DNA from: Variovorax sp. YR216
GTDB lineage: Bacteria; Pseudomonadota; Gammaproteobacteria; Burkholderiales; Burkholderiaceae_C
DNA length: 64,000 nucleotides
Reading direction: 5' to 3'
NCBI RefSeq assembly: GCF_900107745.1
Contig: NZ_FNRO01000002.1
Coordinates: 434,001-498,000, forward strand
The translations under genes and the position numbers were made by a program. This document shows, piece by piece, positions 16,850-24,871 of the stretch; position 1 is the first letter of the stretch, and each line of letters opens with the position of its first letter. Under the pieces are notes generated by a model. It worked only from the letters and a program-made list of their open reading frames with translations. It was not told where the DNA came from and searched no databases.

Positions 16850-17590
16850 ATGCGCACACGCTTTGTGATGATGACTGGCTGGCAGCGTCTGCTGTTCGGT
16901 GCAGTGGTGGGTCTTGTCGTGGGCCTCGGGCTCCGTTTCTTTCCATGGCGGCTCGATGGCGTCGCATGTGCACTGATTGGCTGGTGCGTGGGGTCTGCGG
17001 TGTATCTCGTGCCGGCGTGGTGGCTGGCTGAGGTCTCCAATGCGCAAGGCACAAGACACAGGGCGCAGGCGCTCGACCAGCCCCGCGCATCGATCTTGGC
17101 AGTGATGTTGATCGCAGTCGGCGTCAGCGTCGGCGTGATCGTGATGCTTCTTCAACGCGTGCCGCAATTGTGCGGTGCGCAACGCCTCGGTCATATCGCA
17201 CTGGGGGTGCTGGCGCTCGCGTGTTCGTGGCTGTTGATCCACACCATCTACGCCTTCCACTACGCGCATCGCTACTACCAGGCCGAGCCCGACAAGAAGG
17301 GGTACCTGGCGGGGCTCGACTTCCCCGGCAAGGCCGAGCCGGACTACTTCGACTTCCTCTACTACAGCTTCGTGGTCGGCATGACCTCGCAGGTGTCCGA
17401 CGTGCAGGTGCTCTCGCGCGAGATGCGACGGCTCACGCTCGTCCACGGCGTGCTGGCCTTCGCCTTCAACATGCTGGTGCTGGCCCTGTCGATCAACGTG
17501 GTGGCGTCGGCCATGCAGGATTCGCCGCCGCCATCCGGCGGCTCAGGCGCTGCGTCTTCCGCCACCCAGTCTGACCAGACCTGTCGATAG
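16850..17590 (+). CDS. DUF1345 inner-membrane protein
   Basis: 246 residues with five or six hydrophobic segments. The conserved DUF1345 block DFPGKAEPDYFDFLYYSFVVGMTSQVSDVQVLSR (about residues 160-195) is unmistakable. The function of the family is unknown; the acidic and aromatic motif between membrane helices resembles ion-channel pore regions only loosely. The C-terminal 16 codons overlap the end of the convergent EamA gene by 48 bp. Confidence 0.85.
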   Translation: MRTRFVMMTGWQRLLFGAVVGLVVGLGLRFFPWRLDGVACALIGWCVGSAVYLVPAWWLAEVSNAQGTRHRAQALDQPRASILAVMLIAVGVSVGVIVMLLQRVPQLCGAQRLGHIALGVLALACSWLLIHTIYAFHYAHRYYQAEPDKKGYLAGLDFPGKAEPDYFDFLYYSFVVGMTSQVSDVQVLSREMRRLTLVHGVLAFAFNMLVLALSINVVASAMQDSPPPSGGSGAASSATQSDQTCR

Positions 17591-18514
17591 CGCGACGCCG
17601 CAAACGATCACCACCGCGCAGATCAGCATCCACTGCGTGATCTCCTCGCCCAGGAACACCGCGCCGTAGCACACCGCGAACACCGGCACCAGGAACGTCA
17701 CGGTCAATGCGCGTGCCGGCCCTGCGTTCTCGATCAGCCGGAAGAACAGGATGTAGGCCAGCCCGGTGCATGCGATGCCCACGGCGGCCAGCGCCATCCA
17801 GGCGCGCAGGCTCGGCATCTGCGCGGGCCAGAACCAGAGAGCCGGCAGTGCAAGTGCGAGCGTGGCGCCGATCTGGCTGCCTGTGGCGGTCGCGAGCGCG
17901 GGCACGCCCACGAGATGCTTGCGCGTGAGGCTCGCCGCGAACGCATAGCAGATGCACGCCGCGAGGCAGGCCGCGATTGCCCATCGCGCGGCACCTTCGT
18001 TCGCGCCCGAATGGAAGCCCGCACCACGCCCCGCGAGCATCGCAACGCCGACAAAGCCGATCACCAGCCCGACGATGCGCGAGCGGTCCGGCCGGTCGCC
18101 GAACCATGCCCAGGCGACGAGCGCACCGAACATCGGCACCGTGGCGTTGAGCACCGCCGCCAGTCCGCTGTTGATCGTCAGCAGTGCGAACGCGAAGAAG
18201 GCGAAGGGCATGCCCGAATTGAGCACGCCGATGCCGAGCGCCGGCTTCCAGTACTGCCGGAACGACGACCATTGCCCGCGCATCACGAGCAGCGGCAGCA
18301 GAAAGACCGTCGCGATCGCCACGCGAACCGCAGCCGTCGGCAAGGCGCCGAACTCGGCCGCGCCGATGCGCATGAACAGGAAGGACGCCCCCCAGAGGGC
18401 GGCGAGCAGCAGCAGGTCGACCAGCCAGCGCCGGCTGGCTCCTTGCGTTTTCGATGCCGGGGAACCTGCCTTGGCGGGGACTGTCTCGTTGGCCGCGTAG
18501 TCGACGTCGCTCAT
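17543..18514 (-). CDS. EamA/DMT-superfamily permease
   Basis: 323 residues, ten membrane helices in two EamA repeats. The first repeat starts LLLLAALWGASFLFMRIGAAEFGALP; the second starts WAIAACLAACICYAFAASLTRKH; both are typical of RhaT/YdcZ-like metabolite exporters. Substrate not deducible. Its ATG overlaps the stop of ogt by 4 nt, placing it as the last gene of the Ada-AlkA/ogt unit. Confidence 0.9.
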   Translation of the reverse strand: MSDVDYAANETVPAKAGSPASKTQGASRRWLVDLLLLAALWGASFLFMRIGAAEFGALPTAAVRVAIATVFLLPLLVMRGQWSSFRQYWKPALGIGVLNSGMPFAFFAFALLTINSGLAAVLNATVPMFGALVAWAWFGDRPDRSRIVGLVIGFVGVAMLAGRGAGFHSGANEGAARWAIAACLAACICYAFAASLTRKHLVGVPALATATGSQIGATLALALPALWFWPAQMPSLRAWMALAAVGIACTGLAYILFFRLIENAGPARALTVTFLVPVFAVCYGAVFLGEEITQWMLICAVVIVCGVALSTGLVRLGGGRRSA

Positions 18515-19011
18515 GGATGGGCGCCTTCGAGTTCGAGCAGCGCGCTCTTGCGCTCGAGTCCGCCCGCGTAGCCGGTCAGCGAACCATCCGAGCCCAGCAC
18601 GCGATGGCACGGGACGATCACGCTGATCGGATTTCGCCCGACCGCCGCGCCGACGGCACGCACTGCCGCCGGCTTGCCGACACCGGCGCTCAGCGCGCCG
18701 TAGCTGGTGGTCTGTCCGGTCGGTATCGCGAGCAGCGCGCGCCACACCGATCGCTGGAACGCGGTGCCGTGCGAGAGATCGAGTGGCAGATCGAAATGCT
18801 GCCGGCGACCGGCGAAGTAGTCGGCCAGTTGTCTGGCCGCCTCGCGCAGCACCGGATGGTCGTCGTTGCGTTGCCAGCCCGTCATGTCGGGCGAGTGGCG
18901 CTGCCGGTCGAACCAGACGCCGGCGAGACCCTGGTCCGTCGCTGCCAGCGTGATTCCGCCGAGCGCACTGTCGAAATGCAGGGTGTGAATGGTGGAGCTC
19001 TTGAATTTCAT
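18511..19011 (-). CDS. ogt: Methylated-DNA--protein-cysteine methyltransferase
   Basis: 166 residues. The suicide acceptor cysteine is Cys135 in NPISVIVPCHRVLG, and the DNA-binding helix-turn-helix and Arg finger are in TGQTTSYGALSAGVGKPAAVRAVG. It repairs O6-methylguanine and O4-methylthymine by irreversible transfer of the alkyl group to itself. The start at 19011 (MKFKSS) lies 14 nt after the end of the Ada-AlkA gene, so the two repair functions are cotranscribed. Confidence 0.95.
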   Translation of the reverse strand: MKFKSSTIHTLHFDSALGGITLAATDQGLAGVWFDRQRHSPDMTGWQRNDDHPVLREAARQLADYFAGRRQHFDLPLDLSHGTAFQRSVWRALLAIPTGQTTSYGALSAGVGKPAAVRAVGAAVGRNPISVIVPCHRVLGSDGSLTGYAGGLERKSALLELEGAHP

Positions 19012-19025
19012 GCTGATGAATCCGG

Positions 19026-20579
19026 TCACGCCGGCGAGGGCGCGAGTGGAGCGGCCGAAGTAACGGCCGCCGGAGAAATGCCTGGCGAAGGCGCAGGGCT
19101 GTACCACGCGCGCAGCACCGCGTAGCCGCGCCACGGCCGCCAGGCGAGCGATGCTTCGGTCGCGGCGCGGGCCGTCGTCACGCCGAGCGCCTTCTGCAGT
19201 GCCACGTCGCCGGCAGGGAAGGCATCGGGCCAGCGCAGCGCGCGCATCGCGATGTACTGCGCGGTCCAGTCGCCGATGCCGGGCAAGGATTGCAGCGTCG
19301 CAATCGCCTTCGGGACATCGGCGCCCGGATGCAGCGCAAGCCGCCCGTCCATGATCTCGCGTGCGACCGCGACCAAGGCCGCCTGCCGCTGGCGCACGAT
19401 GCCGAGCTGGCCGAGCGCATCGCCGCTCGCGTTGGCGATGGCGGCGGGCGTCGGAAAGAGCCTGTCCAGCCCGTCGACCGGGGTCGCAATCGGCTCGCCG
19501 AAGGCCTGCACCAGCCGCGAGCCCAGCGTGCGCGCCGCCGCGACGGTGATCTGCTGTCCGAGCACTGCGCGCACGGCGAGCTCGAAGCCGTCGACCGCGC
19601 CGGGCACACGCATGCCGTCGCCGTGCGGAAAGCTCGCGTGCAGCGCGGCATTGATCGCCATCGGGTCGGCATCGAGATCGAGCATCGCGCGCACGCGGCT
19701 GATGACGATCGGCAGCACCGTCGCGAGCGAATCGCCCACGCGCAGCACGACCTGCTCACGCTGCGCATCGAAGCGAAGCCTCAGCCAGCCTTGCAGCGCA
19801 TGGCCGCCGTGCATGACGCACAGCGTGCGAGCGAACTCCGGCACACCGCGATGGGTGGTGGCGACTTCGACGCCGCGCAGGGCACGCCGCGCGAAGAAAT
19901 CCAGCATCGCGGTGGTGTCATAGGGCGGGCGGAAGCCGAGCCGGACTTCGATGCTTTCGTCCTCGCGGTTGCCGCTCGAGGCGCCCGCGCGCCGCAGCGC
20001 GCTGGGATTCAGCCCGTAGTGCGCTAGAAATGCCGCGTTGAAGCGGCGCACGCTCGAAAAGCCGCTCGCGAGCGCGACTTGCGTCATCGGGAGCCGGGTG
20101 TCGGCGATCAACTGCTTGGCCGCGAGCAGGCGCCGCGTCTGAAGGTACTGCAGGGGCGAGACCCCGAACTGCGATTCGAAGATCCGGCGCAGATGCCGGT
20201 CGCTCACCCCAAGTCGCGCGGCGATTCGCGCCGCCCCGGGGCCGTCTTCGGACCAGGCGTCGGGCTCGTCGATCAGCCGTGCCGCCTGCAGCGCGAGGAT
20301 GCGCGAAGCGTCCTCGGTCGACCAGCTCGCCGCGCGCGGTGCGAGTTCGGGGCGACACCGCAGGCAGGGGCGGAATCCGGCGGCCTCGGCCTGCGCCGCA
20401 TGGCGGAAAAACCGGCAGTTCTCGCGCCGCGGCAGCTTCACGCGGCACACCGGCCGGCAATACACGCCGGTGGAGGTCACGCCGGTGAAGAACGAGCCGT
20501 CGAAGCGCGCATCGTGCGCCTTCATCGCCAGATAGCACGCGTCGCTCTCGAGTCCTTCAGTGGAAGCCGGGGAAGACAT
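19026..20579 (-). CDS. Ada-AlkA fusion: methyl-sensing regulator and 3-methyladenine glycosylase
   Basis: 517 residues in three parts. Residues 10-80 are the Ada zinc domain with Cys41, Cys45, Cys72 and Cys75 (YCRPVC and PCLRC); in Ada the first cysteine accepts methyl groups from phosphotriesters. Residues 85-215 are an AraC-type DNA-binding domain. Residues 230-517 are AlkA, with the N-terminal AlkA fold and the helix-hairpin-helix LPGIGDWTAQYIAMRAL, ending in the catalytic Asp of FPAGD. It would both sense alkylation damage and excise 3-methyladenine. The start at 20579 is preferred; an upstream ATG at 20639 is possible. Confidence 0.93.
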   Translation of the reverse strand: MSSPASTEGLESDACYLAMKAHDARFDGSFFTGVTSTGVYCRPVCRVKLPRRENCRFFRHAAQAEAAGFRPCLRCRPELAPRAASWSTEDASRILALQAARLIDEPDAWSEDGPGAARIAARLGVSDRHLRRIFESQFGVSPLQYLQTRRLLAAKQLIADTRLPMTQVALASGFSSVRRFNAAFLAHYGLNPSALRRAGASSGNREDESIEVRLGFRPPYDTTAMLDFFARRALRGVEVATTHRGVPEFARTLCVMHGGHALQGWLRLRFDAQREQVVLRVGDSLATVLPIVISRVRAMLDLDADPMAINAALHASFPHGDGMRVPGAVDGFELAVRAVLGQQITVAAARTLGSRLVQAFGEPIATPVDGLDRLFPTPAAIANASGDALGQLGIVRQRQAALVAVAREIMDGRLALHPGADVPKAIATLQSLPGIGDWTAQYIAMRALRWPDAFPAGDVALQKALGVTTARAATEASLAWRPWRGYAVLRAWYSPAPSPGISPAAVTSAAPLAPSPA

Positions 20580-20649
20580 GGCCTCATGATACGGCTGGCT
20601 CTCATCAAGAGTAGCCGTTTTCGGACATCTGGCTGCCAAAGGCCATGCC

Positions 20650-20655
20650 TACAAT
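20650..20655 (+). promoter_or_regulatory. Probable -10 of the phosphomannomutase promoter
   Basis: TACAAT, 35 nt before the ATG at 20691, in the common -10 form of this genome. The -35 region is weak. The intergenic space (20580-20690) also has to hold the promoter of the divergent Ada-AlkA operon. Confidence 0.45.
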
Positions 20656-20690
20656 CGTCTTCATTTGTGAACTTCCAGGGGTAGCTTTTC

Positions 20691-22073
20691 ATGCAGCTCA
20701 GCGCATCGATCTTCAAGGCCTACGACATTCGCGGGGTCGTCCCCTCGACCCTCAACCCGGAAGTCGCCGAAGCGCTCGGCAAGGCCTTCGGAAGCGCCGC
20801 GCGCGCCGCTGGCGAGAAGACCGTGGCGGTGGGGCGTGACGGGCGCCTGTCGGGCCCCTCGCTTTCCGAGGCGCTGATCAAGGGCCTGGTCGCCACTGGC
20901 ATCGAGGTGATCGATGTCGGCGCGGTAACCACGCCGATGCTGTACTTCGCGGCGCACACGCTGTGCACCAGCGGGATCCAGGTGACGGGCAGCCACAATC
21001 CCAAGGATTACAACGGCTTCAAGATGGTGCTCGCCGGCCGCGCCATCTACGGCGACGAGATCCAGGACCTGCGCCGCGTGATGGAAGCCGACAGCGCCAC
21101 GCTCGCCCCCGGCGGCAGCGTGCGCAAGGTCGACGTCACCGAGGCCTATACCCAGCGCATCACCAGCGATGTCAAGCTCGCGCGCCCGCTCAAGATCGTG
21201 GTGGATTCGGGCAACGGCATCGCGGGCGCGTCGGCGCCGGCGATCCTGCGTGCGATCGGATGCGAAGTGACCGAGCTCTTCAGCGAGGTCGACGGCGACT
21301 TTCCCAACCACCATCCCGATCCCAGCAAGCCCGAGAACCTGCGCGACCTGATCGCGGCCCTGAAGGCCGGCGACGCCGAACTGGGGCTGGCCTTCGACGG
21401 CGACGGAGACCGTCTGGGCATCGTCACCAAGGACGGCAGCAACATCTTTCCCGATCGGCAGATGGTGCTGTTCGCGCAGGATGTGCTCTCGCGCGTGCCG
21501 GGCGCGACCATCATCTACGACGTCAAGTGTTCGCAGCGCCTCGGGCCGGCCATCGAGGCCGCCGGCGGCAAGCCGATGATCTACAAGACCGGCCATTCGC
21601 TCATCAAGGCCAAGATGAAGGAGATCGCCTCGCCGCTCGGCGGGGAGATGAGCGGCCACATCTTCTTCAAGGAGCGCTGGTTCGGCTTCGACGACGGCAC
21701 CTATGCGGGTTGCCGCCTGCTCGAGATCCTCAGCAAGAGCCCGAACGCGAGCGACGTGCTCAACGCGTTGCCGACCAGCTTCTCGACGCCCGAGCTCAAC
21801 GTGAAGTGCGCCGAAGGCGAGCCGCATGGCGTCGTCGATCAACTGGTGAAGACGGCGAAGTTCGACGCGCCGGCCAAGGTCTCGACCATCGACGGTCTGC
21901 GTGTGGACTGGCCGGACGGCTTCGGGCTGATCCGCGCGTCCAACACGACGCCGGTGCTGGTGCTGCGTTTCGAAGGCCAGACGGACGCCGCGCTCAAGCG
22001 CATCGAGGGCGAGATGCTGGCCCTGCTCAAGCGCATCAAGCCCGACGCGACCCTGGCCGAGGCTGTGCACTGA
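20691..22073 (+). CDS. Phosphomannomutase/phosphoglucomutase
   Basis: 460 residues, all four alpha-D-phosphohexomutase domains present. The phosphoserine loop is TGSHNP (Ser101), the Mg-binding loop DGDGDR (Asp236-Arg241), the sugar-binding loop GGEMSGH and the phosphate-binding loop RASNTTP. Length and motifs match AlgC/ManB-type enzymes that interconvert hexose 1- and 6-phosphates in the cytoplasm and feed exopolysaccharide and LPS synthesis. It is followed, across repeat copy B, by waaA, another LPS gene. Confidence 0.95.
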   Translation: MQLSASIFKAYDIRGVVPSTLNPEVAEALGKAFGSAARAAGEKTVAVGRDGRLSGPSLSEALIKGLVATGIEVIDVGAVTTPMLYFAAHTLCTSGIQVTGSHNPKDYNGFKMVLAGRAIYGDEIQDLRRVMEADSATLAPGGSVRKVDVTEAYTQRITSDVKLARPLKIVVDSGNGIAGASAPAILRAIGCEVTELFSEVDGDFPNHHPDPSKPENLRDLIAALKAGDAELGLAFDGDGDRLGIVTKDGSNIFPDRQMVLFAQDVLSRVPGATIIYDVKCSQRLGPAIEAAGGKPMIYKTGHSLIKAKMKEIASPLGGEMSGHIFFKERWFGFDDGTYAGCRLLEILSKSPNASDVLNALPTSFSTPELNVKCAEGEPHGVVDQLVKTAKFDAPAKVSTIDGLRVDWPDGFGLIRASNTTPVLVLRFEGQTDAALKRIEGEMLALLKRIKPDATLAEAVH

Positions 22074-22143
22074 ATGAAACCAGTTCAGTTGCCCGCTGCG
22101 CTGTACGCCGCCCGCGACGCATGAAACTGCGCAGCCCGGCTCA

Positions 22144-22236
22144 GGGCACCTGCGGAACCGGCTTTGCCGGGCCGCTGGGTGCGCCCCCGGAGAGGGGGTT
22201 GGCGCAGCGACACGAAGTGCGCGAAGCCTGGGGGAG
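22144..22236 (-). repeat. Dispersed dyad-rich repeat, copy B
   Basis: Reverse orientation relative to copies A and D. It fills the gap between the phosphomannomutase and waaA. Its terminal GGGGGAG (22230-22236) lies 9 nt before the waaA ATG at 22246 and is the only visible ribosome site for that gene. It shares with copy A a few extra bases (GCCCTG) beyond the GGTTCC end. Confidence 0.85.
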
Positions 22237-22245
22237 ATTTTGAAT

Positions 22246-23619
22246 ATGCGATCGCTGCTGCTGCGCCTTTATGGCGCGTTCACGACGATGGCCAAGCCGC
22301 TGGTGCGCCGCAAATTGCGGCGGCGCGCGGTGGCCGAGCCCGGCTACGCGGTGGCCGTGGAAGAACGCTTCGGTTACTACGACGAATCGGCCCAGGGGAC
22401 CGGCTGGTGCTGGATCCACGCCGTGTCGCTTGGCGAAGCGCGCGCGGCCGGCATCCTGATGGCCGAGCTGCGCCGGCAGATGCCCGGCATCCCGATCCTC
22501 CTGACCAACGGCACGGCCACCGGACGGGAGGAGGGCGCCAAGCTGCTCGAACCCGGCGATCTGCAGGTGTGGCAGCCGTGGGATTCGCCCGATGCGGTGG
22601 CGCGCTTTCTCGACCGCTTCCGGCCCCGCATCGGCGTGCTGATGGAAACCGAGGTCTGGCCCGAGATGACGGCCGCCTGCGCGGAACGCCACATTCCGCT
22701 GGTGCTGGCCAACGCCCGCTTGAACGAGAAGTCGCTGGCCGGCGCCGAGCGCCTGGCCTGGCTCGCGCGGCCCGCCTATTCGTCGCTGGCCGCGGTCTGG
22801 GCGCAGACGGAGGCCGATTCGCACCGCCTTGTGTCGCTGGGTGCGAAGGTTTCGGGCATCTTCGGCAATCTCAAGTTCGACGCCACGCCCGATGCGCGGC
22901 AACTCGCGGCCGCAGCCAAGCTGCGCACGCAGCTCCCGCGGCCGGTGATCGTGTTCGCGAGCTCGCGCGACGGCGAGGAGCAGCAACTGCTCGATGTGCT
23001 CAAGCGCTTCGGCGCATTGGCGCCGGTTCCGCCGGAGCGCGAAGGCGTCCAGTCGATCGTCAAGCGGGTGCACGACGTGCAATGGATGATCGTGCCGCGG
23101 CATCCGCAGCGTTTCGACGAGGTCGCGGCGCTGATCCAGGCAAACGGCTTCACGGTGGCGCGGCGCAGTGCCGCCGGTGCGCCGACGGAGTCGGAAATCT
23201 GGCTCGGCGATTCGCTGGGCGAAATGGCGCTGTACTACGGCCTGGCGGACGTGGCGCTGCTCGGCGGCAGCTTCGAGGCGCTCGGCGGCCAGAACCTGAT
23301 CGAGGCGGCCGCGTGCGGTTGTCCCGTGATCATGGGGCCGTCGACCTTCAACTTCGCGGAGGCGGCCGAGTTGTCGCTGGCGGCGGGCGCGTCAATGCGC
23401 GTGCCCGACATGGAGCATGCAGTGACCGCGGCGCTCAAGCTGGTCGAAAAGGCGGAGCGGCGCGAGGCGATGGCGCAGGCGGCGCTGGCGTTCGCGTCAT
23501 CCAATCGCGGCGCGGCCGAACGTACGGCCGCCGCACTGCTGGCGATCGCAGAAAACGCGGTTGTCACGGAAACAGCACCGGTGCCGCCGGAAGAGCGTAC
23601 CGAGCCGAGCCTCGACTGA
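22246..23619 (+). CDS. waaA: 3-deoxy-D-manno-octulosonic acid (Kdo) transferase
   Basis: 457 residues. The N-terminal membrane anchor region and EERFGYYDESAQGTGWCWIHAVSLGEARAAGIL block contain the catalytic-base Glu of the GT30 family (SLGE). The acceptor-side motif LMETEVWPEM and the C-terminal nucleotide-sugar site (GGSFEALGGQNLIEAAACGCPVIMGP) are present. WaaA transfers Kdo from CMP-Kdo to lipid A precursor at the inner face of the inner membrane. ATG 22246 is preferred over TTG 22240 because the GGGGGAG spacing fits. Confidence 0.95.
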   Translation: MRSLLLRLYGAFTTMAKPLVRRKLRRRAVAEPGYAVAVEERFGYYDESAQGTGWCWIHAVSLGEARAAGILMAELRRQMPGIPILLTNGTATGREEGAKLLEPGDLQVWQPWDSPDAVARFLDRFRPRIGVLMETEVWPEMTAACAERHIPLVLANARLNEKSLAGAERLAWLARPAYSSLAAVWAQTEADSHRLVSLGAKVSGIFGNLKFDATPDARQLAAAAKLRTQLPRPVIVFASSRDGEEQQLLDVLKRFGALAPVPPEREGVQSIVKRVHDVQWMIVPRHPQRFDEVAALIQANGFTVARRSAAGAPTESEIWLGDSLGEMALYYGLADVALLGGSFEALGGQNLIEAAACGCPVIMGPSTFNFAEAAELSLAAGASMRVPDMEHAVTAALKLVEKAERREAMAQAALAFASSNRGAAERTAAALLAIAENAVVTETAPVPPEERTEPSLD

Positions 23620-23623
23620 AACC

Positions 23624-24742
23624 CTACCAGGCGTACCGCATGCCCGCGCGCACCGTCCACGCCTGATAGGACTGCTGGCCCCACTGCATGCCGAGGTCGC
23701 CCCAGGCGGCCATGCCCGGCGAAACGTCCACGTTGACGCCAGTCTTCAGCTCGTAGCGATTGCTCGGATAGAGCGTGGTGGACGAGTAGGTATTGGCGAT
23801 GACCTCGGCGTTCGACTCGTCGTGCCACCAGTTCGCCGCAGCGTACGGGCGCAGCTTCATCCCCCAGGCCTGGAGGCCTTCCGGCTGCACGCGCACGCCG
23901 AGCCGCGACATCCAGCCGTTGCGCCGCATGCCGTCGACGGTGGTGAACTGCGTATCCGCAAGGTTGTAGTTGTTGCTGCGCAGATAGATCAACTGCCCCT
24001 GTGGTTTGATCGTCCAGGGGCTGCTGTCGCCAAGTTGCAACGAATAGCCGGCCTCGGCGGATGCGACGCCAGCGTTCGAAGGGTAGTTCGTGCGATTCAC
24101 CCAGGGGGTCTCGGCGCTGTTGTCCATCCAGGCGACCTGGCCGGAGACATCGCCGTACCAGCCGAGGCGCGAACGGTCGTCCTGATACCAGGTGCTGTAG
24201 ACGCCCGCACTGCCGCTGCTGGCGCGGCCTGTCGTGTCAAAGGCATTGCCCGAGGAGCCGGCCCCGCTCTGGCCAAAGCCGTAGCCGCCCATGGCGCCCA
24301 GATGCAGCTTGTCGGCGGTGTTGAAAAGCGACCACTGGCTCGTATCACCGCCAAACCGGGCGGTGCCGGTGCGGCTGTCGGTCTTGAGACCCAGCGCACC
24401 CAGGGTCGAACCCAGCCCCTGGCCGGCCACGCGCATCGTGAGCGGCTGCGCGGCGGAGCCGTCGGCGAGCGACTGGCCGCTGCTACGCGACGGATCGCCC
24501 CAGCGCTCGTCGAGCGAGTGGACAAGAAGAATGCCGGAGGTCTGCTGATCGCCAAGGTACGCCGCCGCCAGGGGCGGGCGGCTCGGTGAGCAAAGGCTCG
24601 TCGAGCCGGCCGACGGCGGGCCGCACTGGGCGAAAACCGCGTAGCTGCCGGCGCAAAACACCATCGCGACGGCCCGCGGCAGCACGGGTCGCCCCAACCT
24701 CTCCCCAATTTTTTCCGCCTTGCGTGTCAGCACCCAACGCAT
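23624..24742 (-). CDS. Outer-membrane autotransporter-type beta-barrel without passenger
   Basis: 372 residues. An extended signal peptide (about residues 1-38) is followed by a Cys-containing stub (AQCGPPSAGSTSLCSPS). From about residue 60 the protein is an autotransporter barrel: GDTSQWSLFNTADKLHLGAMGGYGFG is typical, and later strands (VSGQVAWMD, GWMSRLGVRVQ, LGMQWGQQSYQAW) run to a C-terminal RAGMRYAW, an aromatic outer-membrane signature. No repeat-rich passenger exists. The stub looks like the first residues of adhesin passengers, so an internal deletion of a larger gene is plausible. It is downstream of tolC in the same orientation. Confidence 0.75.
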   Translation of the reverse strand: MRWVLTRKAEKIGERLGRPVLPRAVAMVFCAGSYAVFAQCGPPSAGSTSLCSPSRPPLAAAYLGDQQTSGILLVHSLDERWGDPSRSSGQSLADGSAAQPLTMRVAGQGLGSTLGALGLKTDSRTGTARFGGDTSQWSLFNTADKLHLGAMGGYGFGQSGAGSSGNAFDTTGRASSGSAGVYSTWYQDDRSRLGWYGDVSGQVAWMDNSAETPWVNRTNYPSNAGVASAEAGYSLQLGDSSPWTIKPQGQLIYLRSNNYNLADTQFTTVDGMRRNGWMSRLGVRVQPEGLQAWGMKLRPYAAANWWHDESNAEVIANTYSSTTLYPSNRYELKTGVNVDVSPGMAAWGDLGMQWGQQSYQAWTVRAGMRYAW

Positions 24743-24871
24743 GGTGTACCCCCATCAGGCAAGTCCGGCGATTTGTAAGAACCGTCAGGAAACGGATCAG
24801 CCCGCGGACATTCTGCGTCGGATCGGCGGCCGAAGCCAGCCCCCGTCGATGTGCGGGAGCAAATCGGGGAA

